Positions 45,042 to 54,060 are shown, numbered from the stretch's first letter. The stretch is DNA of 64,000 nt from Natrinema sp. SYSU A 869 (GCF_019879105.1 NZ_CP082247.1:620001-684000); one strand, 5' to 3'. Notes: generated by a model from the sequence alone, not told the origin. Numbers and translations: made by a program.

Positions 45042-45989
45042 ATGCAGAATAAGCGCGTCCTGATAACGGGTGGGGCAGGGTTTATCGGATCCAATCTGGC
45101 AAATCATCTCGCAGCAAATAACGACGTCGTCGTGATCGACGACGAGTACCTCGGCACGTCCGAGAACCTCGAGTCTGCCGTCGACTACCACAATCGGAGC
45201 GTCCTCGAGGACGATCTCCCGACGGACGTCGACGTGGTATTCCACCTCGCGGCGCTCTCCTCCTATGCGATGCACGAGGAGAACCCCACCAAGGGAGCCC
45301 GCGTCAACGTCGAGGGGTTCGTCAACGTGGTCGAGCAGGCCCGCCAGGACGGCTGTGAGACGGTCGTCTACGCGTCGACGTCCTCGATTTACGGCAGTCG
45401 TACCGAGCCCTCGCCAGTCGACATGCCGGTCGCCGTCAACACCGGCTACGAAGCCTCGAAACTCGCCCGCGAGCGCTACGGCGAGTACTTCGCCAATCAC
45501 TATGATATGAACGTCGCTGGCATGCGCTTCTTCTCGGTCTATCAGGGCTACGGCGGCGCTGAAGAACACAAGGGCGAGTACGCGAACGTGATCGCCCAGT
45601 TCGCCGACGACATCGCGAACGGGGAGGCACCGGTGCTGTACGGCGATGGCACGCAGACGCGGGACTTCACCCACGTCACGGATATTGTCCGCGGACTCGA
45701 GCAGGCCGCGGACACCCAGCTCACTGGCATCTATAACCTCGGGACGGGCGAGCCGTACAGTTTCAATACGGTTGTCGAGATGCTCAACGACGAACTCGGG
45801 ACCGATATCGAGCCCGAATACGTCGAAAACCCGATTCCCGATTCGGTGTACGTGCACGACACCTGCGCCGATTCGTCGACGATGCGCGAGGCGACCGGGT
45901 GGGCACCCGAGATCGACTTCGAGGAGGGACTCCGGCGGGTCTGTGCACAGTACACCGAGGCCGACGCAGTGACCTCGTCCAACCAGTAG
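45042..45989 (+). CDS. NAD-dependent sugar epimerase/dehydratase
   Basis: 315 residues of an extended short-chain dehydrogenase acting on nucleotide sugars. NAD-binding ITGGAGFIGSNLA (8-20), FHLAALSSYAMHEENP, catalytic ASTSSIYGS and Y136/K140 in NTGYEASK, FFSVYQGYG, and DFTHVTDIVRGLEQA. Likely UDP-glucose 4-epimerase type; the exact sugar is unknown. The ATG at 45042 is preferred as it directly precedes the nucleotide-binding strand. Its 3' end is duplicated at 43667-43927. Convergent with the nucleotidyltransferase gene, 127 bp away. Confidence 0.86.
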   Translation: MQNKRVLITGGAGFIGSNLANHLAANNDVVVIDDEYLGTSENLESAVDYHNRSVLEDDLPTDVDVVFHLAALSSYAMHEENPTKGARVNVEGFVNVVEQARQDGCETVVYASTSSIYGSRTEPSPVDMPVAVNTGYEASKLARERYGEYFANHYDMNVAGMRFFSVYQGYGGAEEHKGEYANVIAQFADDIANGEAPVLYGDGTQTRDFTHVTDIVRGLEQAADTQLTGIYNLGTGEPYSFNTVVEMLNDELGTDIEPEYVENPIPDSVYVHDTCADSSTMREATGWAPEIDFEEGLRRVCAQYTEADAVTSSNQ

Positions 45990-46116
45990 ACTGGGCGGCC
46001 CGCTCCATCATACCGTCTTTTGTGCAGCACTATTGACCCCGCCGGTACGGCTTGTTACCACCCAGGCTGGCCATGGGTATGGCAAAGTCACGGTACAGTT
46101 ACTTCATCAGAGCAGA

Positions 46117-47100
46117 CTAGTCAGCTGGTGACTCAGGACGATTCGTGACCTGTAATTCAGAGCCGAACAACGCCTCGGAGAGCGAATACCCAGTGAGGCA
46201 GGTTCCCTCACCGACGATCGACCGCTCGAGGGCCGTCTCCTCGAGCGTCACCTCCGGAAAGATCACTGCGTCCTCAACCGTCGTATCGACAAGTGTCGCA
46301 CCGTCCATCACGTGAACGTTCGGCCCGACCGTCGCGTTCTCGAGTGTCGCACTGTCGGCCACGCACGATTCCCCATCGAGATGCCAGGCAACAGCATCGA
46401 GATAGCTCGCCGGCGTGCCGATATCGAACCAGGCACCCTCGAACGTATACGCGTAGGTTGGCTTCCGATCCTGTAGCCACTGGATGAACCAGCCGGGTTC
46501 GTCGGGGTTGTTCTCCCCAGCGAGATAGGTTGCCAGCAGCGAAAGCGAGTTCTGCGGGAAGGCATAGCAGGCGATCGAAACGAGCGTGCTCTTGGGATCA
46601 GCAGGTTTCTCCTGGAAGTCGACGACGCGCTCGCCCTCGAGTTCGACGAGTCCATAGGATTTCGCCTTTTCGCGTGAACCAACGTCGTAGGCGGCGAGCG
46701 TCGGTGCGTCGCGCTCCGCAAAGGTATCGATAAAGTCCGCAATGTCGAAACTGATCAGGTTATCGCCGGCGATGACCAACAGATCGTCATCGATCTCTTC
46801 TCGGTCGACGAGTTGCGCCAGTGCACCGACGACGCCGAACTTCTCGTCCTCGCCAACCGTCTCCTCGATCGAGAGCCGTGGCTTGTCGAACTCGCTGTCG
46901 GCAAGATACGCCTCGAAGTCATCAGCGAAGCGCTCGTTCGTGCTGATGTAGACGTCGTCGATCCGCGCGTCCACCTCGAGTTCGGCGAGGATCCGGTCGA
47001 TCACGGTATCCTCACCGATCGGGAGAAACATCTTCGGCCGCTCTTTTGTGAGCGGCCACATCCGCGTCGCATACCCTCCTGCGAGGACAACCGCGTTCAT
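46117..47100 (-). CDS. sugar-1-phosphate nucleotidyltransferase
   Basis: 327 residues. Signature MNAVVLAGGYATRMWPLTKE then RPKMFLPIGE, VIAGDNLISFDIADFI (metal D), GLVELEGERVVDFQEKP, GAWFDIGTPASYLDA, and a short left-handed beta-helix (SATLENATVGPNVHVMDGAT). It makes NDP-sugars, for example dTDP- or UDP-glucose, from sugar-1-phosphate. Start at 47100 chosen at the family-conserved first strand. Its 5' end plus upstream DNA is repeated in broken form at 47450-47625 and 52205-52506. Confidence 0.87.
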   Translation of the reverse strand: MNAVVLAGGYATRMWPLTKERPKMFLPIGEDTVIDRILAELEVDARIDDVYISTNERFADDFEAYLADSEFDKPRLSIEETVGEDEKFGVVGALAQLVDREEIDDDLLVIAGDNLISFDIADFIDTFAERDAPTLAAYDVGSREKAKSYGLVELEGERVVDFQEKPADPKSTLVSIACYAFPQNSLSLLATYLAGENNPDEPGWFIQWLQDRKPTYAYTFEGAWFDIGTPASYLDAVAWHLDGESCVADSATLENATVGPNVHVMDGATLVDTTVEDAVIFPEVTLEETALERSIVGEGTCLTGYSLSEALFGSELQVTNRPESPAD

Positions 47101-47449
47101 GCCGACTCCCCCTGACAGACACACTCGAGAGAAACCGAGCTAGGGGCGGCTGTGGCAGCCGTGGTCCGATGACCGATCCTTCCTGGAGCGCTACACTGGT
47201 AGCGCCCGGTCGCGAAAATCGCGTTCATTGTTACTAGCTATCTAGAGATGACGCAATGAAAGAGATACCGATACTGCGCATCGGTCCGTGCTAGCCGACC
47301 GAGTGGCGGTATGGACTCCCGGAACGACGACGAGTGATCGGCGAGTTTGAACCCACACACCACGTTTCATCTTGCGATAGCGAGGAAACCCCGCCGTAAA
47401 TGGACCCTGCGAACGTCGCATCCGGACAGACCACAGTGGCCGGTACAAT
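47101..47449. other. intergenic stretch
   Basis: Promoter side of the nucleotidyltransferase; a version of the first ~90 bp is repeated at about 52440-52506. No gene seen. Confidence 0.35.
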
Positions 47450-47625
47450 GGGAAGACACTCGAGGTCACCAACGAAGCGCTCGGGCGTGCTGACGGAGCC
47501 TCGTCGATCCGTGTCTTCACCTCGAGTTCGGCGAAGATCCGGTCGGTCACGGTTTCCTCACCGATCGGGAGGCACATCTTCGGGCGCTCGTTTGTGAGCG
47601 GCCACATAAACCATACCCGCGCCTC
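47450..47625 (-). pseudogene. nucleotidyltransferase 5' fragment 1
   Basis: The reverse strand reads MWPLTNERPKMCLPIGEETV, TDRIFAELEVKTRID and PSARPSASLVTSS-type drift after a frame change, matching MWPLTKERPKMFLPIGEDTV of the intact gene. The first ~15 codons (VVLAGGY) and everything past residue ~60 are missing. Confidence 0.75.
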
Positions 47626-48303
47626 ACGTTGCAGCTTGAGGTATAAAAGCCGACGACAACAGTTTGAGTACACACCACATTTCATGTGTGTTCTACTGAA
47701 CGAGTGGAGAGTACCGTCTTCGATTCTGCAGACCCATATTAGAAGGTATTTTATGGTATATTAGATTAAGATAGATTCGTATCAGGAGGAAAGCCGAGGA
47801 ACGAATTGCGACTGCTTCAGCCGATCCAACTGCTCCGGTTTCCGCCCCTGAATGACTCTCTGTGTCTGTGTGGGATCCGCGAGACATATGAAACACATGA
47901 GACTCATGAAGCGGGCCTTTCTCACAAATAAGTGGAATGTGCAGAATATGGGCCGTTTCGCGCAAAGTACTCAATAAGCGCTGCTGAAAAGAGGGGGTCA
48001 GCCGCCGTCAAATGAGGTTTGGGGAGAGTTCCGTTAGCACAACCTCTCCCCACGCGGTCTACAATCATAACTTAGTCAGCAGGCACAATCTCTCGGTTTC
48101 TCGGCTTAACCGAACACGGATGGGTTCCCAACTCATGGTAGCTACTCCTACAGGACTGGGTAAGAGCGCTTCCCTCTCTCCGGTGAGCGAACCGCTACGT
48201 GTAGCCCCACTGAACCGGTGATTCGCTGCAATCAGCAGGCATGTGTATCGGTATCGTCTGACAAAGATTTTATACACCACTGTTAAATTGTGCTCTCGTC
48301 ACC
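47626..48303. other. non-coding stretch
   Basis: No supportable gene. AT-rich patch 47740-47780 (attttatggtatattagatt). TATA-like gattttatacacc at about 48268-48280 serves the zinc-finger gene at 48304. Confidence 0.35.
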
Positions 48304-48453
48304 ATGCACTCCTGCGATTATTGCGGTGAACCCGTATCAATCGTCGAAACACCTGCTGCACACCCATGTATTGACTCGGACGAACTTCCCGAGATCATCT
48401 ACGAATGCCAGATAGGGCATCTGTGGACGCCGTCCCGACGCAAGGTGGGATAA
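48304..48453 (+). CDS. 49-residue zinc-finger microprotein
   Basis: MHSCDYCGEPVSIVETPAAH, then PCIDSDELPEIIYECQIGHL and WTPSRRKVG. CxxC at residues 4-7, C22, and C35 with H39 give a possible zinc site. A clear TATA box lies about 30 bp upstream. Haloarchaea encode many such one-knuckle microproteins; no named family recognised. The stop at 48451 lies about 110 bp before a structured repeat. Confidence 0.65.
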   Translation: MHSCDYCGEPVSIVETPAAHPCIDSDELPEIIYECQIGHLWTPSRRKVG

Positions 48454-48563
48454 CTCCGAGCCCCATACCGGGATAGGAGTAATAGCGGTGTAGCCCCGCC
48501 AGTAGCCCTGTCATGCCGAGTAGGTTGCAAACCAGCAAATATCCCACCCTGCGGGACAGGAAG

Positions 48564-48630
48564 CCTTGGCGTCGTCGGGCTGCGCCCGACTGCTTGAGGG
48601 AGCAAAGCTCCCTCTCCGTTTACGCCAGGG
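48564..48630 (+). repeat. three-way-junction element (IS605-end-like)
   Basis: Outer stem of 9 bp (CCTTGGCGT 48564-48572 with ACGCCAGGG 48622-48630, one G-T pair) encloses two perfect hairpins: GTCGGGC-tgc-GCCCGAC (48574-48590) and GAGGGAGC-aaa-GCTCCCTC (48596-48614). The flanks ggaag and aggag recall right ends of IS1341 elements, but the branched form is unusual. It could be an orphan guide-RNA scaffold, a transposon end or an independent structured RNA. Confidence 0.6.
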
Positions 48631-48682
48631 AGGAGATCGCCACTAACGAGCTATTCATCGAAAAGGGACCTGCCTGTGGGAG

Positions 48683-49056
48683 CTACGACGTTGAACGGGT
48701 ACCCCTTATTGGGTGCGGAAGTTCATTCAGATGGTTGTGGACCAATCTGAGAAGAGGTTCGATTTGGTCCCACTCTTGACCTTTGGTTATCGTGTGCTCG
48801 TCACTATCGCAATGTACGTACCCTTCACCTCAAGTTTCGGAAGATGTATGTGATACAGCGCAGCCTGCGTGTTCTCTTCCTCAAACGCAAGACCTGATAC
48901 CTGGTGAAGTGGGAGTTCACTGGCATCTTGGCCCTGTTCATAGAGAGTGAAAAGTAGCCGACGCCGAATGGGGTGACTTAACGTCTCCAGTATCTCATCA
49001 GTGACTCCGTTATCAGAGTAGCCGAGCATATGTTGATAATTCTGACAAAACTCCAT
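48683..49056 (-). pseudogene. winged-helix regulator (DUF7344-like), frameshifted
   Basis: From 49056: NYQHMLGYSDNGVTDEILET, LSHPIRRRLLFTLYEQGQD, AALYHIHLPKLEVKG, then the frame stops at 48787. A shifted frame continues GYVHCDSDEHTITKGQEWDQ then IEPLLRLVHNHLNELP to a stop at 48683. Joined, it is a normal haloarchaeal wHTH of about 124 residues with a one-base loss near 48820-48826. Related to the intact gene at 13399. Confidence 0.7.
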
Positions 49057-49457
49057 AAACCTTTTTGCCGTTGTCTGCGGTTCAATCGCGATTCATTCGC
49101 TTTTAATGCCGAAACCGGGACGTACCGCTGTTCTGAACCCGCTTTCTGTCTTCAGCATGCAACTCGTCAACTACCCCACCCTCCTCGAGCGAACCCGTTA
49201 GAGTGGGTGGTAAATCCGCCACTCGGCGTCACCGTTCCAGACTTCAGGGCAAATTAACTGCTGCCCATCCGCTAATGTGACGACTACACGGAACGAGAAC
49301 TGGATGAGCGAACGCAAGCACTCGGCGCATAACTAGTAACGGCTTCCTGACTCTCATACCAGTCAACCCATAACAAAGGATACTCATCGGGGTGTTCGGG
49401 TTATGCCGCGATGCATCGTCGGGTGGCCGACGGACGGACGGCACTCAGTTGACAACT
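49057..49457. other. intergenic stretch
   Basis: No gene recognised; promoter sides of two divergent genes. Confidence 0.35.
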
Positions 49458-51215
49458 ATGAGATGGCCAGTGATTACAGCCGAGGGAACGTCAGTCCGTG
49501 ATGCAATCGCTCAGGTCGATCAATCTGAAGGAAGCGGAATCATCGTTATCGACGATCAACGCCGGCTTCTCGGAACCGCAACAAGCGGCCAACTCAGAGA
49601 CGAGCTGTTGGAGGGCACCCCACCCACGGCACCGATTTTGTCCGCTATCGATGACGTATCTGAACAACCAATGAGTGAAGACCTATCTGTTGACGCGACG
49701 GCTGACATACCTGACGCCAAGATTCCCGTCGCAGCCAGCTCAGAGTCAACCACCGTCGAGACGGTGCTCATAGTCGGCGGCGCTGGATATATCGGCTCGG
49801 TGCTCTGTCGGCTGCTGCTTGAGGAGGGCTTCATGGTTCGCGTCCTTGATCCACTCATGTATGGCGACACCGGTATCGCAGATCTCACCGATCACGAGCG
49901 GTTTGAGCTCTACGAGGGCGACGCCCGCTCGATCGAAACGGTGCTCGAGGCAATTGAGGGGGTTGACGCCGTCGTCCATCTCGGTGAAATTGTCGGTGAT
50001 CCGGCTACTGAACTCGATCCACGAAAAACGCTCGAGTACAATCTCCATTCAACGCAGTTGCTCGCCTCGATCTGTAAGTACCACCAGCTCAATCGGTTCG
50101 TGTTCGCCTCATCTTGCAGTGTTTATGGAAAGCACGAGAATGGGACTGGACGGTTAGCCGAGGACGACGACCTCAATCCGGTCTCGCTGTATGCGCAGAT
50201 GAAAATCCAGTCCGAACGCATCCTTCGCGAGTTCGCGGACGAACGGTTCTCGCCGACAATGCTCCGTATGGCGACCGTGTACGGCTACTCACAGCGAATG
50301 CGATTTGATCTTGTCGGCAACATCCTTCCTGCAAAGGCTCACGAGCAGGGCACCATTCCCGTCTTCGGCGGTGACCAGTACCGACCGAATGTTCATGTTG
50401 AGGATGCCGCGCGGGCGTACATTGACTGCCTCACTGCACCACTCGAGGACGTCGCAGGCGAGGTGTTCAACGTCGGCTCGAACGAACAAAATTATCGGAT
50501 TGACGAACTCGCAACAATCGTTTCGGACGTATTCCCCGATGCCAGCATCGAGTATCGCGAGGAGTTAACTGATGAGCGAAGCTATCGTGTTGAGTTCGAC
50601 AAAATCCAGTCGACGCTCGACTTCGAACCCGAGCGATCCGTCCGTGATCACTGTCTCGAGTTGAAAGCGGCGTTCGAGAGCGATATGTTTCCGGACTACA
50701 CTGCGACACGATTCAACAACCACACAACCCTCGAGAGCGCCCTTCCTTCGAGGAGACGGCTGCGGTGCTCGAGGAACACGATCTACCCGCCTTTGACAGC
50801 CGGAGCGAAGCGACTGCATCTCAAGAACTACGGACTGACACCACGTGACATCCTCCCGCGCCTAAAGACGCGGGCCTCCCACCCGGTGTTGGCCGGGCAG
50901 GTCAATCCTGACGGTTGGGAGTCTACGGTTTGCGACCGACGGCGCTGGCTCTGCCACGAAGCCGTTACTCCTACCGCGTTGACGGCTCGGAGGTGTCTTG
51001 TTTTGTGTCGGTCGGCGCGGTCGGCTCACTTGTTTGATTTCGGCTCGCACCGTGGCAAACACCGAGTCAACTGCCAGTTCTCCGCGCACAAGAGGAGTAT
51101 AGTGCGGTCGAACAATCAAGCTTACGGCGCGTATTCACGGCCTGAAGGCCGGGTATTGCGCCTGTTCATCAGTATAATCCGCCCGTACTGGTACTTACCG
51201 GAATTGCAGCGCTAA
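49458..51215 (+). CDS. CBS-half/NAD-epimerase fusion with altered 3' end
   Basis: Residues ~1-55 resemble one CBS unit as found in front of sugar nucleotidyltransferases (VRDAIAQVDQSEGSGIIVID, RRLLGTATSGQLRDELLEG). After an acidic linker, an epimerase domain starts at TVLIVGGAGYIGSVLCRLLL, with FVFASSCSVYGKHENG, SLYAQMKIQSERI (Y-x3-K) and NVGSNEQNYRIDELATIVSD. The epimerase ends near 50740. There the native frame seems to be shifted: the adjacent frame reads SFEETAAVLEEHDLPAFDSR to a TGA at 50846, set by a transposon end, while the present frame runs on through transposon DNA to 51215. The domain itself may still work. Confidence 0.7.
   Translation: MRWPVITAEGTSVRDAIAQVDQSEGSGIIVIDDQRRLLGTATSGQLRDELLEGTPPTAPILSAIDDVSEQPMSEDLSVDATADIPDAKIPVAASSESTTVETVLIVGGAGYIGSVLCRLLLEEGFMVRVLDPLMYGDTGIADLTDHERFELYEGDARSIETVLEAIEGVDAVVHLGEIVGDPATELDPRKTLEYNLHSTQLLASICKYHQLNRFVFASSCSVYGKHENGTGRLAEDDDLNPVSLYAQMKIQSERILREFADERFSPTMLRMATVYGYSQRMRFDLVGNILPAKAHEQGTIPVFGGDQYRPNVHVEDAARAYIDCLTAPLEDVAGEVFNVGSNEQNYRIDELATIVSDVFPDASIEYREELTDERSYRVEFDKIQSTLDFEPERSVRDHCLELKAAFESDMFPDYTATRFNNHTTLESALPSRRRLRCSRNTIYPPLTAGAKRLHLKNYGLTPRDILPRLKTRASHPVLAGQVNPDGWESTVCDRRRWLCHEAVTPTALTARRCLVLCRSARSAHLFDFGSHRGKHRVNCQFSAHKRSIVRSNNQAYGAYSRPEGRVLRLFISIIRPYWYLPELQR
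50846..51170 (-). mobile_element. internally deleted IS1341-type element (MITE-like)
   Basis: Begins tgacatcctcccgcgcctaa with hairpin (cccgcg..cgcggg), the inverse of a TnpB right end, and ends with cacggcctgaaggccgggta and ttgcgcctgttcatc, the same left end as the tnpB element ending near 55340. Only about 325 bp lie between, without tnpB. Non-autonomous derivative of the element at 53.9-55.3 kb or a close relative. Confidence 0.65.
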
Positions 51216-51237
51216 GGCCCCTTCCTCGACGAGCGAC

Positions 51238-51450
51238 CGAAGGGAGCGAATACAGCGTTCACGAGAGCAAAACGTCCTGCACAAGCTCTCGAACTACTAC
51301 GCCCTCAACTACGACCTCGTGGCTGTGGGGGACTTGGATGCGAAGGGGTTGGTCAAACTACCGGGCAACTCCCGTAACAGGGCGGGGTGGCGGCGGGGAT
51401 GTTCCTGCGGATGCTTGAATACAAATGCAAGCGCGAAGGGACGCACTTTT
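51238..51450 (+). pseudogene. tnpB internal fragment
   Basis: Forward strand: ERQNVLHKLSNYYALNYDLV, AVGDLDAKGLVKLPGNSRNR, then after a shift MFLRMLEYKCKREGTHF. This is the RuvC-II neighbourhood of a second TnpB type. Both ends are missing. Confidence 0.7.
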
Positions 51451-51925
51451 TGACATTCTCACCACGGCTAAACAGTAGTTGCTGATTCGATCAAGAAAGC
51501 CGCGGGGATTGAGGTCTCGTCTCAGCTCCGGCTTCGTGAAACCGTGCTCAGTACTATCCAGAGAGTGTAACAGCTGCCGAATCTTTCCGTCAGCCGTTGT
51601 TCTCTCAGTCTTGCCAGTACTGAGGGGCGTACTGACTCGAGCTAATGGCCCGAGTCAGTCGCCGAGACAACCGATATCCGTACGGTATTTGTCCGAGAAA
51701 CGCCCGACGTGGCGTTACGAGCAGATTCGTCAATACCCACAGATTGTACAACGCGACAGCAAACAGAAAGTAAACGACCCCGGCGCCGAGGAGGCAACGG
51801 GGGCGCCAGCCGCCGGGACGGCTGCCAGTGGAAGGGACGAGAACCGATCTGCAGACCATCCGTGTACGACACGAGAAGACAATAATGGTATATGAGGGGG
51901 TTGAGAACGATGAAGCGAACTGAAT
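51451..51925. other. transposon debris
   Basis: On the reverse strand about 51630-51780 reads VVYFLFAVALYNLWVLTNLL then VTPRR, similar in style to the C-terminal end of IS4/ISH-type transposases; I can only suggest a remnant. Nothing else identified. Confidence 0.35.
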
Positions 51926-52066
51926 ATGGCAACCTGTGATAACTGCGACTCTCATGTTACGGCCCACTACAAGCGCGTCTTTACGGACAATCAGGGCACT
52001 CTGCATGCCTGTTCGAATTGTCAGTCTCAGAGCGAGATGCTCAACGGCGCTGGAGTCGGAGACTAG
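51926..52066 (+). CDS. 46-residue zinc-finger microprotein (DUF7563-like)
   Basis: MATCDNCDSHVTAHYKRVFT, then DNQGTLHACSNCQSQSEMLN and GAGVGD. Two CxxC knuckles (4-7 and 29-32) about 22 residues apart form one zinc ribbon, with the HVT..YxRVF strand of haloarchaeal DUF7563 proteins. Probably a small nucleic-acid or protein adaptor. It is the only intact gene in the transposon-rich 50.8-52.5 kb stretch. Confidence 0.7.
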   Translation: MATCDNCDSHVTAHYKRVFTDNQGTLHACSNCQSQSEMLNGAGVGD

Positions 52067-52204
52067 GGCTACAGGAGCCGTACCAGTGAGACTCTGCGCC
52101 ACACAGAACGAGAACTATCGCTTGGGCATGGCCTGGTTGTATAGGTCGCTACTTCCTCACCCTACATCGATGATAGCACACTTCTCGCTTCGTCGACTGT
52201 CTTT

Positions 52205-52506
52205 TTGATCGCGAGACGCGACTTGGCGAACTCACTGTCGGCAAGATGCCCTCGAGGTCACCAACGAAGCGCTCGGTCCTGCTGGAGCCCTCGTCGATCC
52301 ATGTATTCACTTTGAATTCGACGAAGATCCGGCCGGTTACGGTTTCCTCACCGATCGGGAGACACATCTTCGGCCGCTCGTTTGTAAGCGACTACATCTG
52401 CGTCGTACCCACCCGCGAGGACGACCGCGTTATGCCGACCCTCCTGACAGACATACTCGAGAGAAACCGCACTGAAGGCGACTGTGGCACCGTGGTCCAG
52501 TAATCG
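52205..52506 (-). pseudogene. nucleotidyltransferase 5' fragment 2 with upstream DNA
   Basis: Reverse strand reads NAVVLAGGYDADVV then, shifted, MCLPIGEETVTGRIFVEFKV and NTWIDEG, matching the start of the gene at 46117-47100. About 70 bp upstream of its start (ctgacagacatactcgagag, aaaccg) also match the DNA upstream of the intact gene. At least two frameshifts. Confidence 0.75.
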
Positions 52507-52516
52507 GCGCGTCGAA

Positions 52517-53292
52517 CTATCGCCGAAAAAGGGACCGAATAGCTCCCCGTAGTCGATGTAGTCCAACGATATGTCGCGAGGTACCAGCCTCCGACCCCGA
52601 CTCGGGATCGTCCCTCGTGTTGTCCCACCGCCATGCCGGAAGGTCGACGGGGAGGTTCGACGCGGCGACACCGGAAGTCACCCCAATTGAGGACGCCAGC
52701 ACGGCGATTTGCAGTTCGAATCGACCGAATCCCAGCGAGTCGGACTGCAAGAGTGTCCACACCATTCCGGAAACGAACAGCACCACTCCGGTGACGATCA
52801 ACCACTTGTCCGCGACGGACGAACCATCTTCCCGTTGCGTGAGTCGAATCACGACGACACCCGTGACGAAGTAGACGATGAACACCGCGAGGAGAGCTCC
52901 CGCGATTGACAGTGCCGCGAACGGGTTCCACGACGGCAGCGCCGACGTGAAACTGCCGAGCAGGTCGGTCGGAACGAGACCTGCGACGAACTGTACGAAC
53001 GTCTGAAGCACCGCGGCAATCAGAGAGTCGATCTCCGCGAGGATCCGGACCGCGAGCCGAATCTCGCTGTCGAGGAGCTCCCGCGCGAGGTCACGAACGA
53101 GCCCGCTGCCGAGGAGTCTGGCGAGGAGAAAGAGGCCGAATGGCGGAATCACTCCCAATATGAAGACCCAGCGCACGACCCACGAAAGGACGCCGCTTCG
53201 GGGGGCGCGACGAACCAGACGATAATGGCGAGCGGAACGATTGCAAACGGCGATTCATGGAGGACGCTGAGCGTCGTTTCGAATATGGGCAC
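52517..53292 (-). pseudogene. four- to five-helix membrane protein, frameshifted
   Basis: From a GTG at 53292: PIFETTLSVLHESPFAIVPL then AIIVWFVAP; within a C6 run (53201-53206) the frame changes and goes on as RSGVLSWVVRWVFILGVIPP, FGLFLLARLLGSGL, a middle helix pair (AALSIAGALLAVFIVYFVTG, WLIVTGVVLFVSGMVWTLLQ) and a basic cytosolic tail. About 255 residues joined. No family recognised. A homopolymer read error is a real alternative. Confidence 0.55.
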
Positions 53293-53476
53293 GGAGCAGT
53301 GAACGCACTAAAACTGGACCGAGCGTATTGAGAACCTTTCGACTTCAGAAATGAGTGAACCGAGATGAAATTGGTCGGTTAGATATCATTACAGCCGGGA
53401 GCCTCCCAGAGGGGCACGCCACCGTCATGCATGTGTCTGACTGACGTTTTAGGGCCTGAGTGTGGACGCGATTGCC

Positions 53477-53875
53477 ATGGCCACGTCAGGGTCGACACAG
53501 ACCGGAACGGATACCGGATCACAGCCGACGGGCGACGATTCCCTCTCGATACGGACCACGACGAGCATGGTTCGTCTCGGTGCGCGGATACAGCCGTGGC
53601 TCGCGTATCTCTTGGCCACGTGCTGGCCGGGCGCCGGCCACTTCTATCGCCGCCAGTGGGCGCGTGGCTGCAGCTGGATAGCGCTGTACGGGGCTGCACT
53701 CGTGGTTCTTAGTTCCGGCATGCTCCTCGCTGCGGGCTCGGTTACCGACCCGCTCCTTGTCACCGCACTCCGCCTCGAGGCGGTCGACTTCGGCGACGTA
53801 GCCATGCCGCTCGCAATCCTCGTTCTCAGTGTGGTCGATCTGTATGCGCTCACGACACTCGAGGAATGGAGTTGA
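53477..53875 (+). CDS. small membrane protein, stop supplied by transposon end
   Basis: 132 residues: polar start, then QPWLAYLLATCWPGAGHFYR (amphipathic start with PG..GHFY, common in haloarchaeal small membrane proteins of the DUF7575 sort), and three hydrophobic segments (WIALYGAALVVLSSGMLLAA, AMPLAILVLSVVDLYALTTL). It ends LEEWS with TGA at 53873-53875, which is also the first triplet of the TnpB element end (tgacatcc). The original C-terminus may have been longer. Confidence 0.65.
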   Translation: MATSGSTQTGTDTGSQPTGDDSLSIRTTTSMVRLGARIQPWLAYLLATCWPGAGHFYRRQWARGCSWIALYGAALVVLSSGMLLAAGSVTDPLLVTALRLEAVDFGDVAMPLAILVLSVVDLYALTTLEEWS

Positions 53876-54060
53876 CATCCTCCCCGCCCTGAAGGGCGAG
53901 GATTCCCGACCGCGTTGGGATATTATGGTTCGCGGTTAGAAGCCTGTTCTCGTGGGGCGAAACAGCCCTCACTACGGTCGAACAGGTGAACCGCTGGCTG
54001 TGCCAACCAGCCGTTATCCCTATCACCGCCATCCGTGGCGAGACTCGGGAGTACCTTTTG
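53876..54060 (-). ncRNA. probable TnpB guide (omega/sot) RNA
   Basis: In this family the RNA overlaps the tnpB 3' end and finishes at the right-end hairpin, reaching into flanking DNA that acts as guide. The hairpin at 53879-53905 and the position fit; the 5' limit is a guess. The guide would be copied from the end of the membrane-protein gene next door. Confidence 0.35.
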
